Below are positions 1 through 6,424 of a DNA stretch of 8,519 nucleotides, in pieces. Below the pieces are notes generated by a model that was given only the letters and a program-made list of their open reading frames with translations, ran no database searches and was not told the origin of the DNA. This DNA is from JBBIRT01 sp037441725 (GTDB lineage: Bacteria; Desulfobacterota; BSN033; UBA1163). The position numbers and the translations under genes are program-made. Every line of letters starts with the position of its first letter. Within the stretch, counting starts at the first letter, position 1. The stretch covers positions 1 to 8,519 of the forward strand of contig JBBIRT010000135.1 in assembly GCA_037441725.1 (NCBI GenBank), given 5' to 3'.

Positions 1-2
1 TG

Positions 3-1691
3 GGAACTTCTTATGACATTGATTTTGTTGACGAACCCAAATTTGATGGGCTAGCCATTGAGCTCGTCTATGAAAGAGGACAATTCACCATCGGTTCTAC
101 GCGTGGGGATGGAATCAATGGTGAGAACGTGACACAAAATCTCCGAACCATTCGAACGGTTCCCCTGCTGTTGATTCGAAAAGAGATCCCTGTGCCAGAA
201 CGATTGGAGGTCCGAGGCGAGGTCATTATGCAAATTAAGAAATTTAAAGAACTCAACCTCAAGCGAGAAGAGGCAGGAGAGCCTCTTTTCGCTAATCCAC
301 GTAATGCAGCGGCTGGCTCGGTACGGCAGCTCGATCCAAAGATCACAGCAGAAAGACCTCTCGAAATCTATTTCTATGGCTTAGGCGAGGTGAGGGGGTG
401 GACTTTTAAAACACAGTGGGAGATCCTACAAACCCTTCCAAAGTGGGGCCTCAGAACCAATCCTCACACTCGGAGATGTAAAAATATCGATGAGGTACTG
501 GAATATTATCACGAGATGAACGAAAAGAGAGAATCTCTTCCCTATGAGATCGATGGGACAGTAATCAAGGTTAACCGCCTCGACCTCCAACTTAGACTTG
601 GAGAGATTGCCCGTAGCCCCCGTTGGGCATTGGCCTTTAAATTTCAACCCAAACAGGAGACAACCAAAATCCTGGATATCATTGTTCAGGTAGGGAGAAC
701 CGGAGCTCTTACTCCGGTCGCTGTGATGGAACCGGTGAAGGTTGGAGGAGTTGAGGTCAGTCGAGCCACCCTTCATAATCAGGATGAAATTGATAGACTC
801 GATGTAAGAATTGGAGATACCGTCATCATCCAAAGGGCAGGAGATGTGATCCCAGAGGTCGTCCAGGTAGTCAAATCGAAGCGATCAGGCAAGGAAAAAA
901 AGTTTGAGATGCCATCTAAATGCCCTGTATGTCATGCAGAGGTAATAAAGGAAGAAGCCATCCATCGATGTATTGGTTTGGATTGCCCTGCTCAATTAAA
1001 GGGAAGGATTAAGCATTTTGCCTCTAAACGGGCGATGGACATCGATGGCCTCGGGGTCAAATTGATCGATCAACTTGTTGATAAGGGATTGGTCAAAGAT
1101 ATTGCCGATATTTACTATATTAAAAAGGAAGAACTCATTGAATTAGAGCGGATGGCAGAAAAATCAGCCCAAAACATTATCGATGCCATTGAGAAAAGTA
1201 AAACCAAGCCCTTATCAAAATTTCTCTTTGCCCTTGGCATTCGCCATGTCGGTGAAACCACTGCCGAAGACCTCTCTCACCATTTTCAAAAGCTTGATGA
1301 TTTTTACCATCTCTCTGAAGAGGACCTCATGGGGGTCGAAGGCATTGGGCCTGAAGTGGCATCAAGTGTGTATCAATTCTTCAGAGATAAGAAAAATCGA
1401 GAATCAATTGAACGGTTGAAAAAGGCCGGAGTTAAAGTGATCGAACCCAAAGGAAAGGAGAAGGGGAAGCTTTTGGGTAAGACCTTTGTCTTCACAGGAA
1501 CCCTAAAAGCCTTTGGGAGAGATGAGGCAAGAAACTTAGTAGAATCTTTAGGAGGACAGACCGCTTCAAGTGTCTCGAAGAAGGTCGACTATGTGGTCGT
1601 GGGAGAAGACCCTGGTTCCAAATTCAGTAAAGCCAAAGAGTTAGGGATTAAAACTTTGACCGAAGAAGAATTTAAGAATTTGATCAGTTAG
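3..1691 (+). CDS. ligA: NAD+-dependent DNA ligase LigA, 5' end cut by window edge
   Basis: This enzyme seals nicks between Okazaki fragments and after repair, using NAD+ as adenylate donor. The frame is open from the first complete codon at position 3, so the true start lies left of the window. 562 residues are visible of a family length near 670. Residues below are numbered within the visible part. The adenylation motif is K13-F-D-G, with K13 (codon 39-41) the lysine that takes AMP; Phe is the variable second position. The TRGDG motif, EIDGTVIKVN and WALAFKF complete the nucleotidyltransferase domain. An OB fold follows, then a Cys4 zinc finger (Cys 307, 310, 323, 328), helix-hairpin-helix repeats (for example GLGVKLIDQL, GIRHVGETTA, GVEGIGPEVA) and a C-terminal BRCT domain from about residue 490 (GKTFVFTGTL). 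No frameshift or missing domain is seen. An internal GTG at 129 is not the start, because the catalytic lysine lies before it. Confidence 0.97.
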   Translation, partial: GTSYDIDFVDEPKFDGLAIELVYERGQFTIGSTRGDGINGENVTQNLRTIRTVPLLLIRKEIPVPERLEVRGEVIMQIKKFKELNLKREEAGEPLFANPRNAAAGSVRQLDPKITAERPLEIYFYGLGEVRGWTFKTQWEILQTLPKWGLRTNPHTRRCKNIDEVLEYYHEMNEKRESLPYEIDGTVIKVNRLDLQLRLGEIARSPRWALAFKFQPKQETTKILDIIVQVGRTGALTPVAVMEPVKVGGVEVSRATLHNQDEIDRLDVRIGDTVIIQRAGDVIPEVVQVVKSKRSGKEKKFEMPSKCPVCHAEVIKEEAIHRCIGLDCPAQLKGRIKHFASKRAMDIDGLGVKLIDQLVDKGLVKDIADIYYIKKEELIELERMAEKSAQNIIDAIEKSKTKPLSKFLFALGIRHVGETTAEDLSHHFQKLDDFYHLSEEDLMGVEGIGPEVASSVYQFFRDKKNRESIERLKKAGVKVIEPKGKEKGKLLGKTFVFTGTLKAFGRDEARNLVESLGGQTASSVSKKVDYVVVGEDPGSKFSKAKELGIKTLTEEEFKNLIS

Positions 1692-1700
1692 GTTTAGTGG

Positions 1701-1725
1701 GATTGATTGGAAAAATCAATCAATC
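1701..1725. repeat. AT-rich inverted repeat after ligA
   Basis: GATTGATT (1701-1708) and AATCAATC (1714-1721) form a perfect 8-bp stem with a 5-base loop. Because the right arm is a tandem AATC repeat (to 1725), a second pairing register is possible. It starts 9 bases after the ligA stop, where a terminator would be expected, but the stem is AT-rich and no T-tract follows, so efficient intrinsic termination is doubtful. A weak promoter-like pair overlaps it (TTGATT at 1703, CATAAA at 1725, 16-base spacing) and could serve the next gene. Either role is speculative. Confidence 0.35.
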
Positions 1726-1790
1726 ATAAAAGCTACCTTTATGGCTAACCTATTGATAAGTTAAATGCCTTAGGAGTAAAGATCGAGGCC

Positions 1791-2717
1791 ATGACCAAAA
1801 AGGTGATCATCGATTGTGATGTGGGAGTGGACGATGCCTTAGCTTTAATCCTTGCTTTTCATTCGCCTGAATTAGAGGTCAAAGCAGTCACCGGAGTCAA
1901 TGGGAATGTCCCCTTAGAAAAGGTATTTGAGAATATCCAGAAAGTCCTCTCTCTCATCCAACCTCTAATTAAACCGATGATTGCCAAAGGAGCTGACCGC
2001 CCTCTTTCGGGAGAGGCGATCCACGCCCATTCTGTTCATGGGGTAGATGGATTAGGAGGGGCTAAAATTCATGCGGAAACGGGAGAGCCATATTGGTCTC
2101 TCTCCCAGGATTCTTCATATGATCTTATCATCAAGATGGCTCTTCAAAATCCTTATGAGATAACCTTGATTGCAATAGGCCCCCTCACGAATTTAGCTTT
2201 AGCTATCCAAAAGAATCGAGAAGCCATGAGGAAACTCAAAGAGATTGTCATCATGGGAGGGGCTGTTCATACAAAGGGAAACATTACCCCTCACGCTGAG
2301 TTTAATTTCTTTTCTGACCCCTTAGCGGCAAAGATTGTATTCGAATCAGGTATGCCAATCACATTGGTCCCCCTTGACGTAACCCATCAGGTCACCTTAA
2401 CTTCTCAATGGATGGAAGAAAAGGTAAAACCCATTGGAAATTCCTTTTCAAATTTCATGATTGAGGCCACTAGATATGACACTAATCTTCGTCAATTTAG
2501 AAATAAGGAACTCATCTATCTCCATGATCCCCTCGCTGTGGGGATAGTGATCGATTCCACTCTGGTGAGAATGGAGTCATTATCCCTCGATGTAAATTTC
2601 CAAGATAGGGAATATTATGGCCAGTTGACCGAGATCTCAGGTAAATCCAGCATTAACGTATGTCTGGAGGTTGATTCAGAGAGATTTTTAGATCTCTTCG
2701 TATCCAGATTGAGGTAA
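1791..2717 (+). CDS. Nucleoside hydrolase (inosine-uridine preferring family)
   Basis: A 308-residue protein, normal length for the IunH/Rih family, which hydrolyses the N-glycosidic bond of ribonucleosides to base plus ribose in the cytoplasm using a bound calcium ion. The N-terminal metal-binding cluster is D8-C-D10-V-G-V-D14-D15; the usual form is DTDPGxDD, so Pro is replaced by Val. The ribose-binding set N164, E170, N172 and the late metal ligand D246, preceded by H245, sit at a constant +4 offset from N160, E166, N168, H241 and D242 of the Crithidia fasciculata enzyme as I recall them, so the active site looks complete. The presence of H245 before the Asp fits a true nucleoside hydrolase. 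Base preference (purine, pyrimidine or both) cannot be read here. ATG at 1791 is preceded by AGGAG at 1772 (rather far) and GAGG at 1785 (rather close). The neighbouring ribokinase would consume the ribose released. Confidence 0.93.
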   Translation: MTKKVIIDCDVGVDDALALILAFHSPELEVKAVTGVNGNVPLEKVFENIQKVLSLIQPLIKPMIAKGADRPLSGEAIHAHSVHGVDGLGGAKIHAETGEPYWSLSQDSSYDLIIKMALQNPYEITLIAIGPLTNLALAIQKNREAMRKLKEIVIMGGAVHTKGNITPHAEFNFFSDPLAAKIVFESGMPITLVPLDVTHQVTLTSQWMEEKVKPIGNSFSNFMIEATRYDTNLRQFRNKELIYLHDPLAVGIVIDSTLVRMESLSLDVNFQDREYYGQLTEISGKSSINVCLEVDSERFLDLFVSRLR

Positions 2718-2727
2718 ATCCCATCGA

Positions 2728-2742
2728 GGTGCCTCGGGCACC
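2728..2742. repeat. GC-rich inverted repeat in nucleoside hydrolase-ribokinase spacer
   Basis: GGTGCC (2728-2733) and GGCACC (2737-2742) are perfect complements around a TCG loop, starting 11 bases after the nucleoside hydrolase stop. No T-tract follows, so it is not a standard intrinsic terminator. It may be an mRNA-stability or processing hairpin between two co-transcribed genes, or a remnant of a dispersed repeat. Confidence 0.5.
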
Positions 2743-2771
2743 ACAACAGGACAGCTCCCCCAGGGCTTCAA

Positions 2772-2784
2772 ACCCGAAGGGTTG
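2772..2784. repeat. Second small inverted repeat before ribokinase start
   Basis: AACCC and GGGTT around a GAA loop form a perfect 5-bp stem a few bases upstream of the ribokinase start at 2795 or 2810. It includes the GAAGGG stretch (2776-2781), the best ribosome-binding candidate for the 2795 start, so folding could mask that site. The stem is short and may be chance. Confidence 0.35.
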
Positions 2785-2809
2785 CTCTATACTGATGGAT
2801 GAAAAGGAT

Positions 2810-3748
2810 ATGCCCAATAAAATTCTTGTTCTTGGCAATGCTAATTTAGATCTCATCTTCAAAATTCCGAGATTCCATTCTCCTGGAGAAACGATCCTCG
2901 CGAAGAACCTAACTACTGCCTTTGGTGGGAAGGGAGCAAATCAGGCCATTACCGCAAAGCGCTTGGGTGGAGACGTCCTCTTCATGACTAAGGTGGGAAA
3001 TGACCACGATGGGAAATCTTATCGTCAATACCTGACTCGATATGGTCTTGATCCGAAACTGATCCTTAAAGACAGAAAAAATCCAACAGGGATGGCAGTG
3101 ATTGAATTGACCCCAAATGGAGAAAATCGAATCATTGCCTCTCGTGGAGCAAACAGTACTTTATCCCTAAACGATTTAAATAGGCTCAAGCAATTTTGGA
3201 GAGAAATCAAGGTCTTCCTCACTCAATTGGAGATTCCGCTACCCACTGCAGAAAAAGGATTGGAGTTGGCCAAAGAACATGGAGCAACCACACTCCTCAA
3301 TCCTTCCCCTCCAATACCCCTCCCATCCAATGTCCTCTCTCTAATAGATTTTATCGTGCCGAATGAGGTGGAAGCCCAGCTTTTGACAGGAATGAAGTGG
3401 GAACGAGCGCATGATATTCAAAAGATTGCAAAAAGATTACTTGAGATAGGGCCTAAAAATGTGGTGATCACCTTAGGTTCGAAGGGCCTCTTTTTCAAAA
3501 ACAGAGATGAAGAATTTCGGATGAAAGCCTTCAAGGTGAAGGTTGTAGATACAACGGCTGCGGGGGATGCATTTCTCGGAGCTCTTGCCTTTGGCCTGGC
3601 TGAAAACAAATCAATTCGTGAAGCGTTAACATTGGCCAATGGAGCTGGAGCTCTTGCCGCCACAAGGCTCGGGGCCCAACCCTCCCTTCCCTCCAAAAAA
3701 GAACTCGACCTTTTTCTATCTTTAAAAACTACCCGTATAAAGTCATGA
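2810..3748 (+). CDS. rbsK: Ribokinase (PfkB carbohydrate kinase family)
   Basis: Phosphorylates ribose at O5 with ATP to give ribose 5-phosphate in the cytoplasm. Starting at ATG 2810 the protein is 312 residues, close to the 309 of E. coli RbsK. The strand-initial motif KILVLGNANLDL, the GGKGAN motif (residues 39-44), PTGMAVI, NGENRIIASRGAN, NPSPP, PNEVEAQLLTG, ITLGSKG and the catalytic DTTAAGD motif with base D253 are in family order. AAGD instead of GAGD also occurs in E. coli RbsK. GGKGANQA and the C-terminal RLGAQPSLP favour ribokinase over fructokinase or adenosine kinase. The start is uncertain: an in-frame ATG at 2795 would add five residues, and a GTG at 2729 would add an unconserved Pro/Ser-rich tail encoded by the hairpin region, which I reject. 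The gene follows the nucleoside hydrolase by about 80-90 bases, consistent with joint nucleoside use. Confidence 0.93.
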   Translation: MPNKILVLGNANLDLIFKIPRFHSPGETILAKNLTTAFGGKGANQAITAKRLGGDVLFMTKVGNDHDGKSYRQYLTRYGLDPKLILKDRKNPTGMAVIELTPNGENRIIASRGANSTLSLNDLNRLKQFWREIKVFLTQLEIPLPTAEKGLELAKEHGATTLLNPSPPIPLPSNVLSLIDFIVPNEVEAQLLTGMKWERAHDIQKIAKRLLEIGPKNVVITLGSKGLFFKNRDEEFRMKAFKVKVVDTTAAGDAFLGALAFGLAENKSIREALTLANGAGALAATRLGAQPSLPSKKELDLFLSLKTTRIKS

Positions 3749-3880
3749 CCTCCTAAACATCCTTTTCCCATTCCCCGTTCTCTAATGATTTTAGGGCATC
3801 CGATGTGGCTAACTCAACATGAACCCTCATTAACTCCTTCAATTTCGATTTATCTCTGTTTTCAAGCGTCAAAAAAATAC
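3749..3880. other. Intergenic region between ribokinase and iclR promoter
   Basis: No coding frame looks real here. A loose nested inverted repeat spans 3783-3832: TAATGA/TCATTA outside, GGG/CCC next, ATGT/ACAT inside, with unpaired bases between. It could be a poor terminator for the ribokinase message, but there is no T-tract and the inner loop is large. Nothing else stands out. Confidence 0.3.
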
Positions 3881-3908
3881 TTGACAGGTTTTAAAAAAGA
3901 TGTAAAAT
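3881..3908 (+). promoter_or_regulatory. Sigma-70 type promoter of iclR-TRAP-SDR operon
   Basis: A perfect -35 box TTGACA (3881-3886), a 16-base spacer and a -10 box TAAAAT (3903-3908, one mismatch to TATAAT), in an AT-rich setting. Transcription would start near 3914-3916, about 30 bases before the iclR ATG. It is the clearest promoter in the window, and no equally good one is seen before dctP, dctQ, dctM or the SDR gene, so it probably drives all five genes. Confidence 0.8.
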
Positions 3909-3919
3909 ATTGGAACGTT

Positions 3920-3936
3920 GTTTCGTAATACGAAAC
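3920..3936. promoter_or_regulatory. Probable IclR operator (perfect 17-base palindrome)
   Basis: GTTTCGTAATACGAAAC consists of two perfect 8-base arms around a single central A. It begins 11 bases after the -10 box, covering roughly +5 to +22 of the transcript, and ends 9 bases before the iclR ATG. Bound protein there would block RNA polymerase or early elongation. IclR-family proteins commonly bind palindromes of this size and often repress their own genes, so self-control by the gene immediately downstream is the simplest reading. No second copy was seen before dctP. Confidence 0.75.
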
Positions 3937-3945
3937 GGATGTATT

Positions 3946-4758
3946 ATGTTCCCTATTCAAAAAAAAGAGCCCAATAATCTTGTTCAAACTATAAAACGAA
4001 TTTCTTTAATCCTCGATATGTTAGGACAAAGTCCTCAAGGGATCAGTATCCGTGATCTATCTGAAAAGATGAAACTTCCCAAAGGGACCACCCATCGCCT
4101 CCTCTCCTCTTTGTCCTATTTTGGTTATGTGAGGCAGGATCCTAAGACAAGAAACTATTTTCTTGGTTTTAAATTGATTGAATTGGGCAATATCCTCCTC
4201 AGCCAAATTGATCTCCGTAAAGAGGCCGAACCCTTCTTAAGAGAACTGGCAGAAAAGACTAAGGAGACTGTTCACATGGTCTTCCTGGATCGAAATGAGA
4301 TTGTCTATATTGACAAAATAGAATTGAACCATAACCCCAGTGGGTTAAGGATGGCCTCAAGAGTGGGTCTTCGGATTCCGGCGCATTGTTGTGCAGTGGG
4401 TAAGGTCCTCCTCTCCCATCTAACAGAAGAGGAACTCAATCAAATGATTCATGAGAAAGGCTTATTAAAAAGGACAGAAAATACAATTACCAATCCTACC
4501 GAACTCAAGAAACATTTAAAGATAGTAAGAGCCCAAGGATTTGCGATTGATGATGAGGAGAATGAAAGAGGAATCCGATGTGTAGCCGCTCCCATCTATG
4601 ATGAAAAAGGCAAAGCCGTGGCAGCCATTAGCATTTCTGGCCCAGCCTTTCGAATTACAAAGAAAGTCATCCAGGATTCGTTGAAAAAGGAGGTGATGGA
4701 AACAGCCAATAAGATCTCTCACAGGTTAGGATATCGGCAAAAGGGAAGATTCTTATGA
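3946..4758 (+). CDS. IclR-family transcriptional regulator
   Basis: A 270-residue DNA-binding regulator. The winged helix-turn-helix covers about residues 12-75: ISIRDLSEKMKLPKGTTHRLLSSL is the helix-turn-helix region (about 33-56) and FGYVRQDPKTRNYFLGFKL the wing. The effector-binding domain fills the rest, with family motifs G-L-R-I-P-A-H followed by AVGKVLLSHL, and EENERGIRCVAAPIYDEKGKAVAAISISGP. Such proteins sense small metabolites, often sugar acids or aromatic acids. I chose ATG 3946 (GGAT about 6 bases upstream). The in-frame TTG at 3910 overlaps the -10 and start-site region and would translate through the operator, so it is unlikely. The gene leads an operon with the TRAP genes 54 bases downstream, suggesting that it controls them in response to the imported substrate or a product of it. 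KdgR-like, GclR-like and other subgroups cannot be separated by eye. Confidence 0.92.
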   Translation: MFPIQKKEPNNLVQTIKRISLILDMLGQSPQGISIRDLSEKMKLPKGTTHRLLSSLSYFGYVRQDPKTRNYFLGFKLIELGNILLSQIDLRKEAEPFLRELAEKTKETVHMVFLDRNEIVYIDKIELNHNPSGLRMASRVGLRIPAHCCAVGKVLLSHLTEEELNQMIHEKGLLKRTENTITNPTELKKHLKIVRAQGFAIDDEENERGIRCVAAPIYDEKGKAVAAISISGPAFRITKKVIQDSLKKEVMETANKISHRLGYRQKGRFL

Positions 4759-4784
4759 TCGGATTTTGGATTTTTAAATAAGTT

Positions 4785-4809
4785 AGGAGGAAAGATAAAA
4801 GGGAGGAGG
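4785..4809 (+). promoter_or_regulatory. Doubled Shine-Dalgarno sequence before dctP
   Basis: AGGAGG at 4785-4790 and GGGAGGAGG at 4801-4809 precede the dctP ATG at 4813. The second lies at workable distance (GGGAGG ends 6 bases before the ATG). The first is 22 bases upstream and probably not used for initiation, though it may act as a standby site. The strong purine-rich leader suits a receptor needed in excess over its membrane partners. Confidence 0.6.
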
Positions 4810-4812
4810 CCT

Positions 4813-5820
4813 ATGAAAGATTCAAGAAAATATATATTGAAGGGAGTTGTCTTTACGATTTTACTCTTGACCATCACCCTCTATGGGACCTTGGTGTTTG
4901 GTCAGCAGAAGTATGTTTTAAAATTCAACCATGTATTAAGTCCCAAAGAGCCTTATCATGAAGGATTTCTGAAATGGGCCAAGGCCGTTGAGGAAAGAAC
5001 AAAGGGTGGCCTGAAAATTGAAGTCTTTCCAAGTGCCCAGTTAGGCGTTGAGGAGGATATCTTAGAACAAATCAGGGCAGGGGCCAATGTGGGCCAAAAC
5101 ACAGACTCAGCCAGGATGGGTAATTATGTTCCTGGAATCGCTTGTATGAATGGCCCCTATTTTGCTGAGACGATCGCAGAAGTTGAAAAACTGAAGAAGA
5201 TGCCGACGGTTCAGGGTTGGCTTGATGAACTGGCGAACAAATTTGGTTTTAAAGTCCTTTCCTTTGGTTGGATCCAGGGTTATAGACATTTTTTTACAAA
5301 TAAACCAGTCAGAACTCCAGAGGACTTAAAGGGTCTTCGCATCAGAACCCCACCGGCACCCATTTGGCAGGAATCTGTTCGGGCTCTCGGTGCAACCCCA
5401 GTTGCCCTGGCTTTTGGAGAGATGTATCCTGCCCTTCAGCAAAAGGTAATCGATGGAGTTGAGTTGGTCTATAACAACATTCCGGGTGGACGTTTCTATG
5501 AGGTTCTTAAGTATGTAAGCGAGACCGGGCATATCATGCTGGTTAACTTTGAAGTCATCAGTGCAAAGTGGTTTAATGCCTTACCTCCAGATTATCAAAA
5601 AATTCTTGTAGAGGAATGTGACAAAGCAGGAATGGAAACCTCTAAACTTATCATCGAAAAGCTTGAGAAAGAAGTCAAGGCAGACCTTATCAAGAGAGGA
5701 ATGGTTGTTGTAGATCATGTTGATTTGGCTGCTTTTAGAAAGGCTGGGGAAAAGGCCTATGAGGTTTTAAAAATTGCAGACGTCAAAGCTAATGTATTTA
5801 AGGAACTTGGAAAAAAGTAG
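4813..5820 (+). CDS. dctP: TRAP transporter periplasmic solute receptor, DctP family
   Basis: A 335-residue extracytoplasmic receptor that binds the solute and hands it to the DctQM membrane complex for sodium-driven import. An N-terminal signal peptide is clear: basic start (K2, R5, K6, K10), a hydrophobic core at about 12-29, and likely cleavage after V-F-G30. There is no lipobox Cys, so the receptor should be free in the periplasm. Mature-domain family motifs follow: KFNHVLSPKEPYHEG, FPSAQLGVEEDILEQI, the segment GLRIRTPPAP with R178 at the position of the conserved arginine that salt-bridges the solute carboxylate, GATPVALAFGEMYPALQQKVIDGVE, and W-F-N-A-L-P-P-D-Y near the C-terminal third. 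The arginine points to a carboxylate solute. The precise ligand (C4-dicarboxylate, sugar acid, keto acid or other) is not readable by eye. A very strong ribosome-binding site precedes it and a hairpin follows it. Confidence 0.95.
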   Translation: MKDSRKYILKGVVFTILLLTITLYGTLVFGQQKYVLKFNHVLSPKEPYHEGFLKWAKAVEERTKGGLKIEVFPSAQLGVEEDILEQIRAGANVGQNTDSARMGNYVPGIACMNGPYFAETIAEVEKLKKMPTVQGWLDELANKFGFKVLSFGWIQGYRHFFTNKPVRTPEDLKGLRIRTPPAPIWQESVRALGATPVALAFGEMYPALQQKVIDGVELVYNNIPGGRFYEVLKYVSETGHIMLVNFEVISAKWFNALPPDYQKILVEECDKAGMETSKLIIEKLEKEVKADLIKRGMVVVDHVDLAAFRKAGEKAYEVLKIADVKANVFKELGKK

Positions 5821-5841
5821 TTGGAATAAGGGTTGAGCCCA

Positions 5842-5874
5842 TCACCCCCCTCCCTTCTGAAGGAAGGGGGGTGA
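5842..5874. other. Strong intercistronic hairpin between dctP and dctQ
   Basis: Positions 5842-5856 pair with 5860-5874, including a run of six C against six G, with one C-A mismatch (5852/5864) and a 3-base CTG loop: 14 base pairs in a 15-position stem. It starts 21 bases after the dctP stop and ends 17 bases before the dctQ ATG. The following bases (ATAAATCAAGG) are not a T-tract, so full termination is unlikely. The likely role is to stop 3' exonucleases and stabilise the dctP message, with partial attenuation of dctQM. It could also be one copy of a dispersed palindromic repeat. Confidence 0.75.
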
Positions 5875-5891
5875 ATAAATCAAGGTAACCA

Positions 5892-6383
5892 ATGAAAAGG
5901 ATATATGAATACATCTGTAAAGGTGAAATATTTATAATTAAGATCTTTTTGGTATTTTTTGTGGGATTGGTATTCATTGCAGCAGCTACACGATACATGG
6001 GGTATCCAATTAATTGGTCAGTGGATATTGCTGTATGTCTTTTCGCATGGTGTACTTTTTTAGGTGGTGATGTCGCTTTAAGAAATAACAAACTCATGAA
6101 TGTTGAGTTCTTTATCAGCAAACTTTCATTAAGAAATAAAAATTATATTGAACTAATAAATCTCTTTATCATTCTCATTTTTTTAATGGCACTCATAGGA
6201 TACGGGATTAAACTCTCCTATACCACCCGATTTAGAGCTTTTCAAGGCATTCCGTGGTTTAGCTATACCTGGGTCACCATAAGTGTCCCCATAGGAAGTA
6301 TGCTAATGATGATTACCACCCTAATCAAGATCAGGGAGAAATTGCTTAAAGGGGGCCAGAGAATTTCAGCTCCAGTAACATAG
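5892..6383 (+). CDS. dctQ: TRAP transporter small membrane subunit, DctQ family
   Basis: A 163-residue inner-membrane protein that partners the large subunit in TRAP transport. Four hydrophobic segments are visible at about residues 12-34, 43-62, 85-107 and 125-145, the standard DctQ layout. The family pattern after the first helix, INWSVDIAVCLFAWCTFLGGDVALRNNK, has the conserved Trp just before helix two and the typical F-L-G-G followed by a basic stretch; the usual acidic residue is D45. AAGG at 5882-5885 lies 6 bases before the ATG. Sequence is poorly conserved in this family, so position between dctP and dctM is the main support. Being separate from dctM, it is not the fused DctQM type. 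Confidence 0.9.
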   Translation: MKRIYEYICKGEIFIIKIFLVFFVGLVFIAAATRYMGYPINWSVDIAVCLFAWCTFLGGDVALRNNKLMNVEFFISKLSLRNKNYIELINLFIILIFLMALIGYGIKLSYTTRFRAFQGIPWFSYTWVTISVPIGSMLMMITTLIKIREKLLKGGQRISAPVT

Positions 6384-6424
6384 TCCGTATATCATTTTAT
6401 CGCTGAAGTTAGAGGAATTAAAAG

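Noticed and set aside
129..131. GTG as the start of the ligase gene
   Set aside because: The catalytic lysine of KFDG (codon 39-41) and its flanking family sequence lie upstream in the same open frame, so the gene begins before the window.
1701..1725. Inverted repeat as a rho-independent terminator of ligA
   Set aside because: The stem is 8 bp and AT-rich, and no T-tract follows. Recorded only as an inverted repeat.
3418..3771. Minus-strand open frame of about 117 codons
   Set aside because: It lies antisense to the well-supported ribokinase gene and has no recognisable domain; it is a shadow of that gene.
3910..3912. TTG as the start of the IclR gene
   Set aside because: It overlaps the -10/transcription start region and would place the operator inside the coding sequence. 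ATG 3946 gives a normal family N-terminus.
5798..6121. Minus-strand open frame crossing the dctP-dctQ junction
   Set aside because: It runs through the hairpin and antisense to dctQ, with no ribosome-binding site or known motif.
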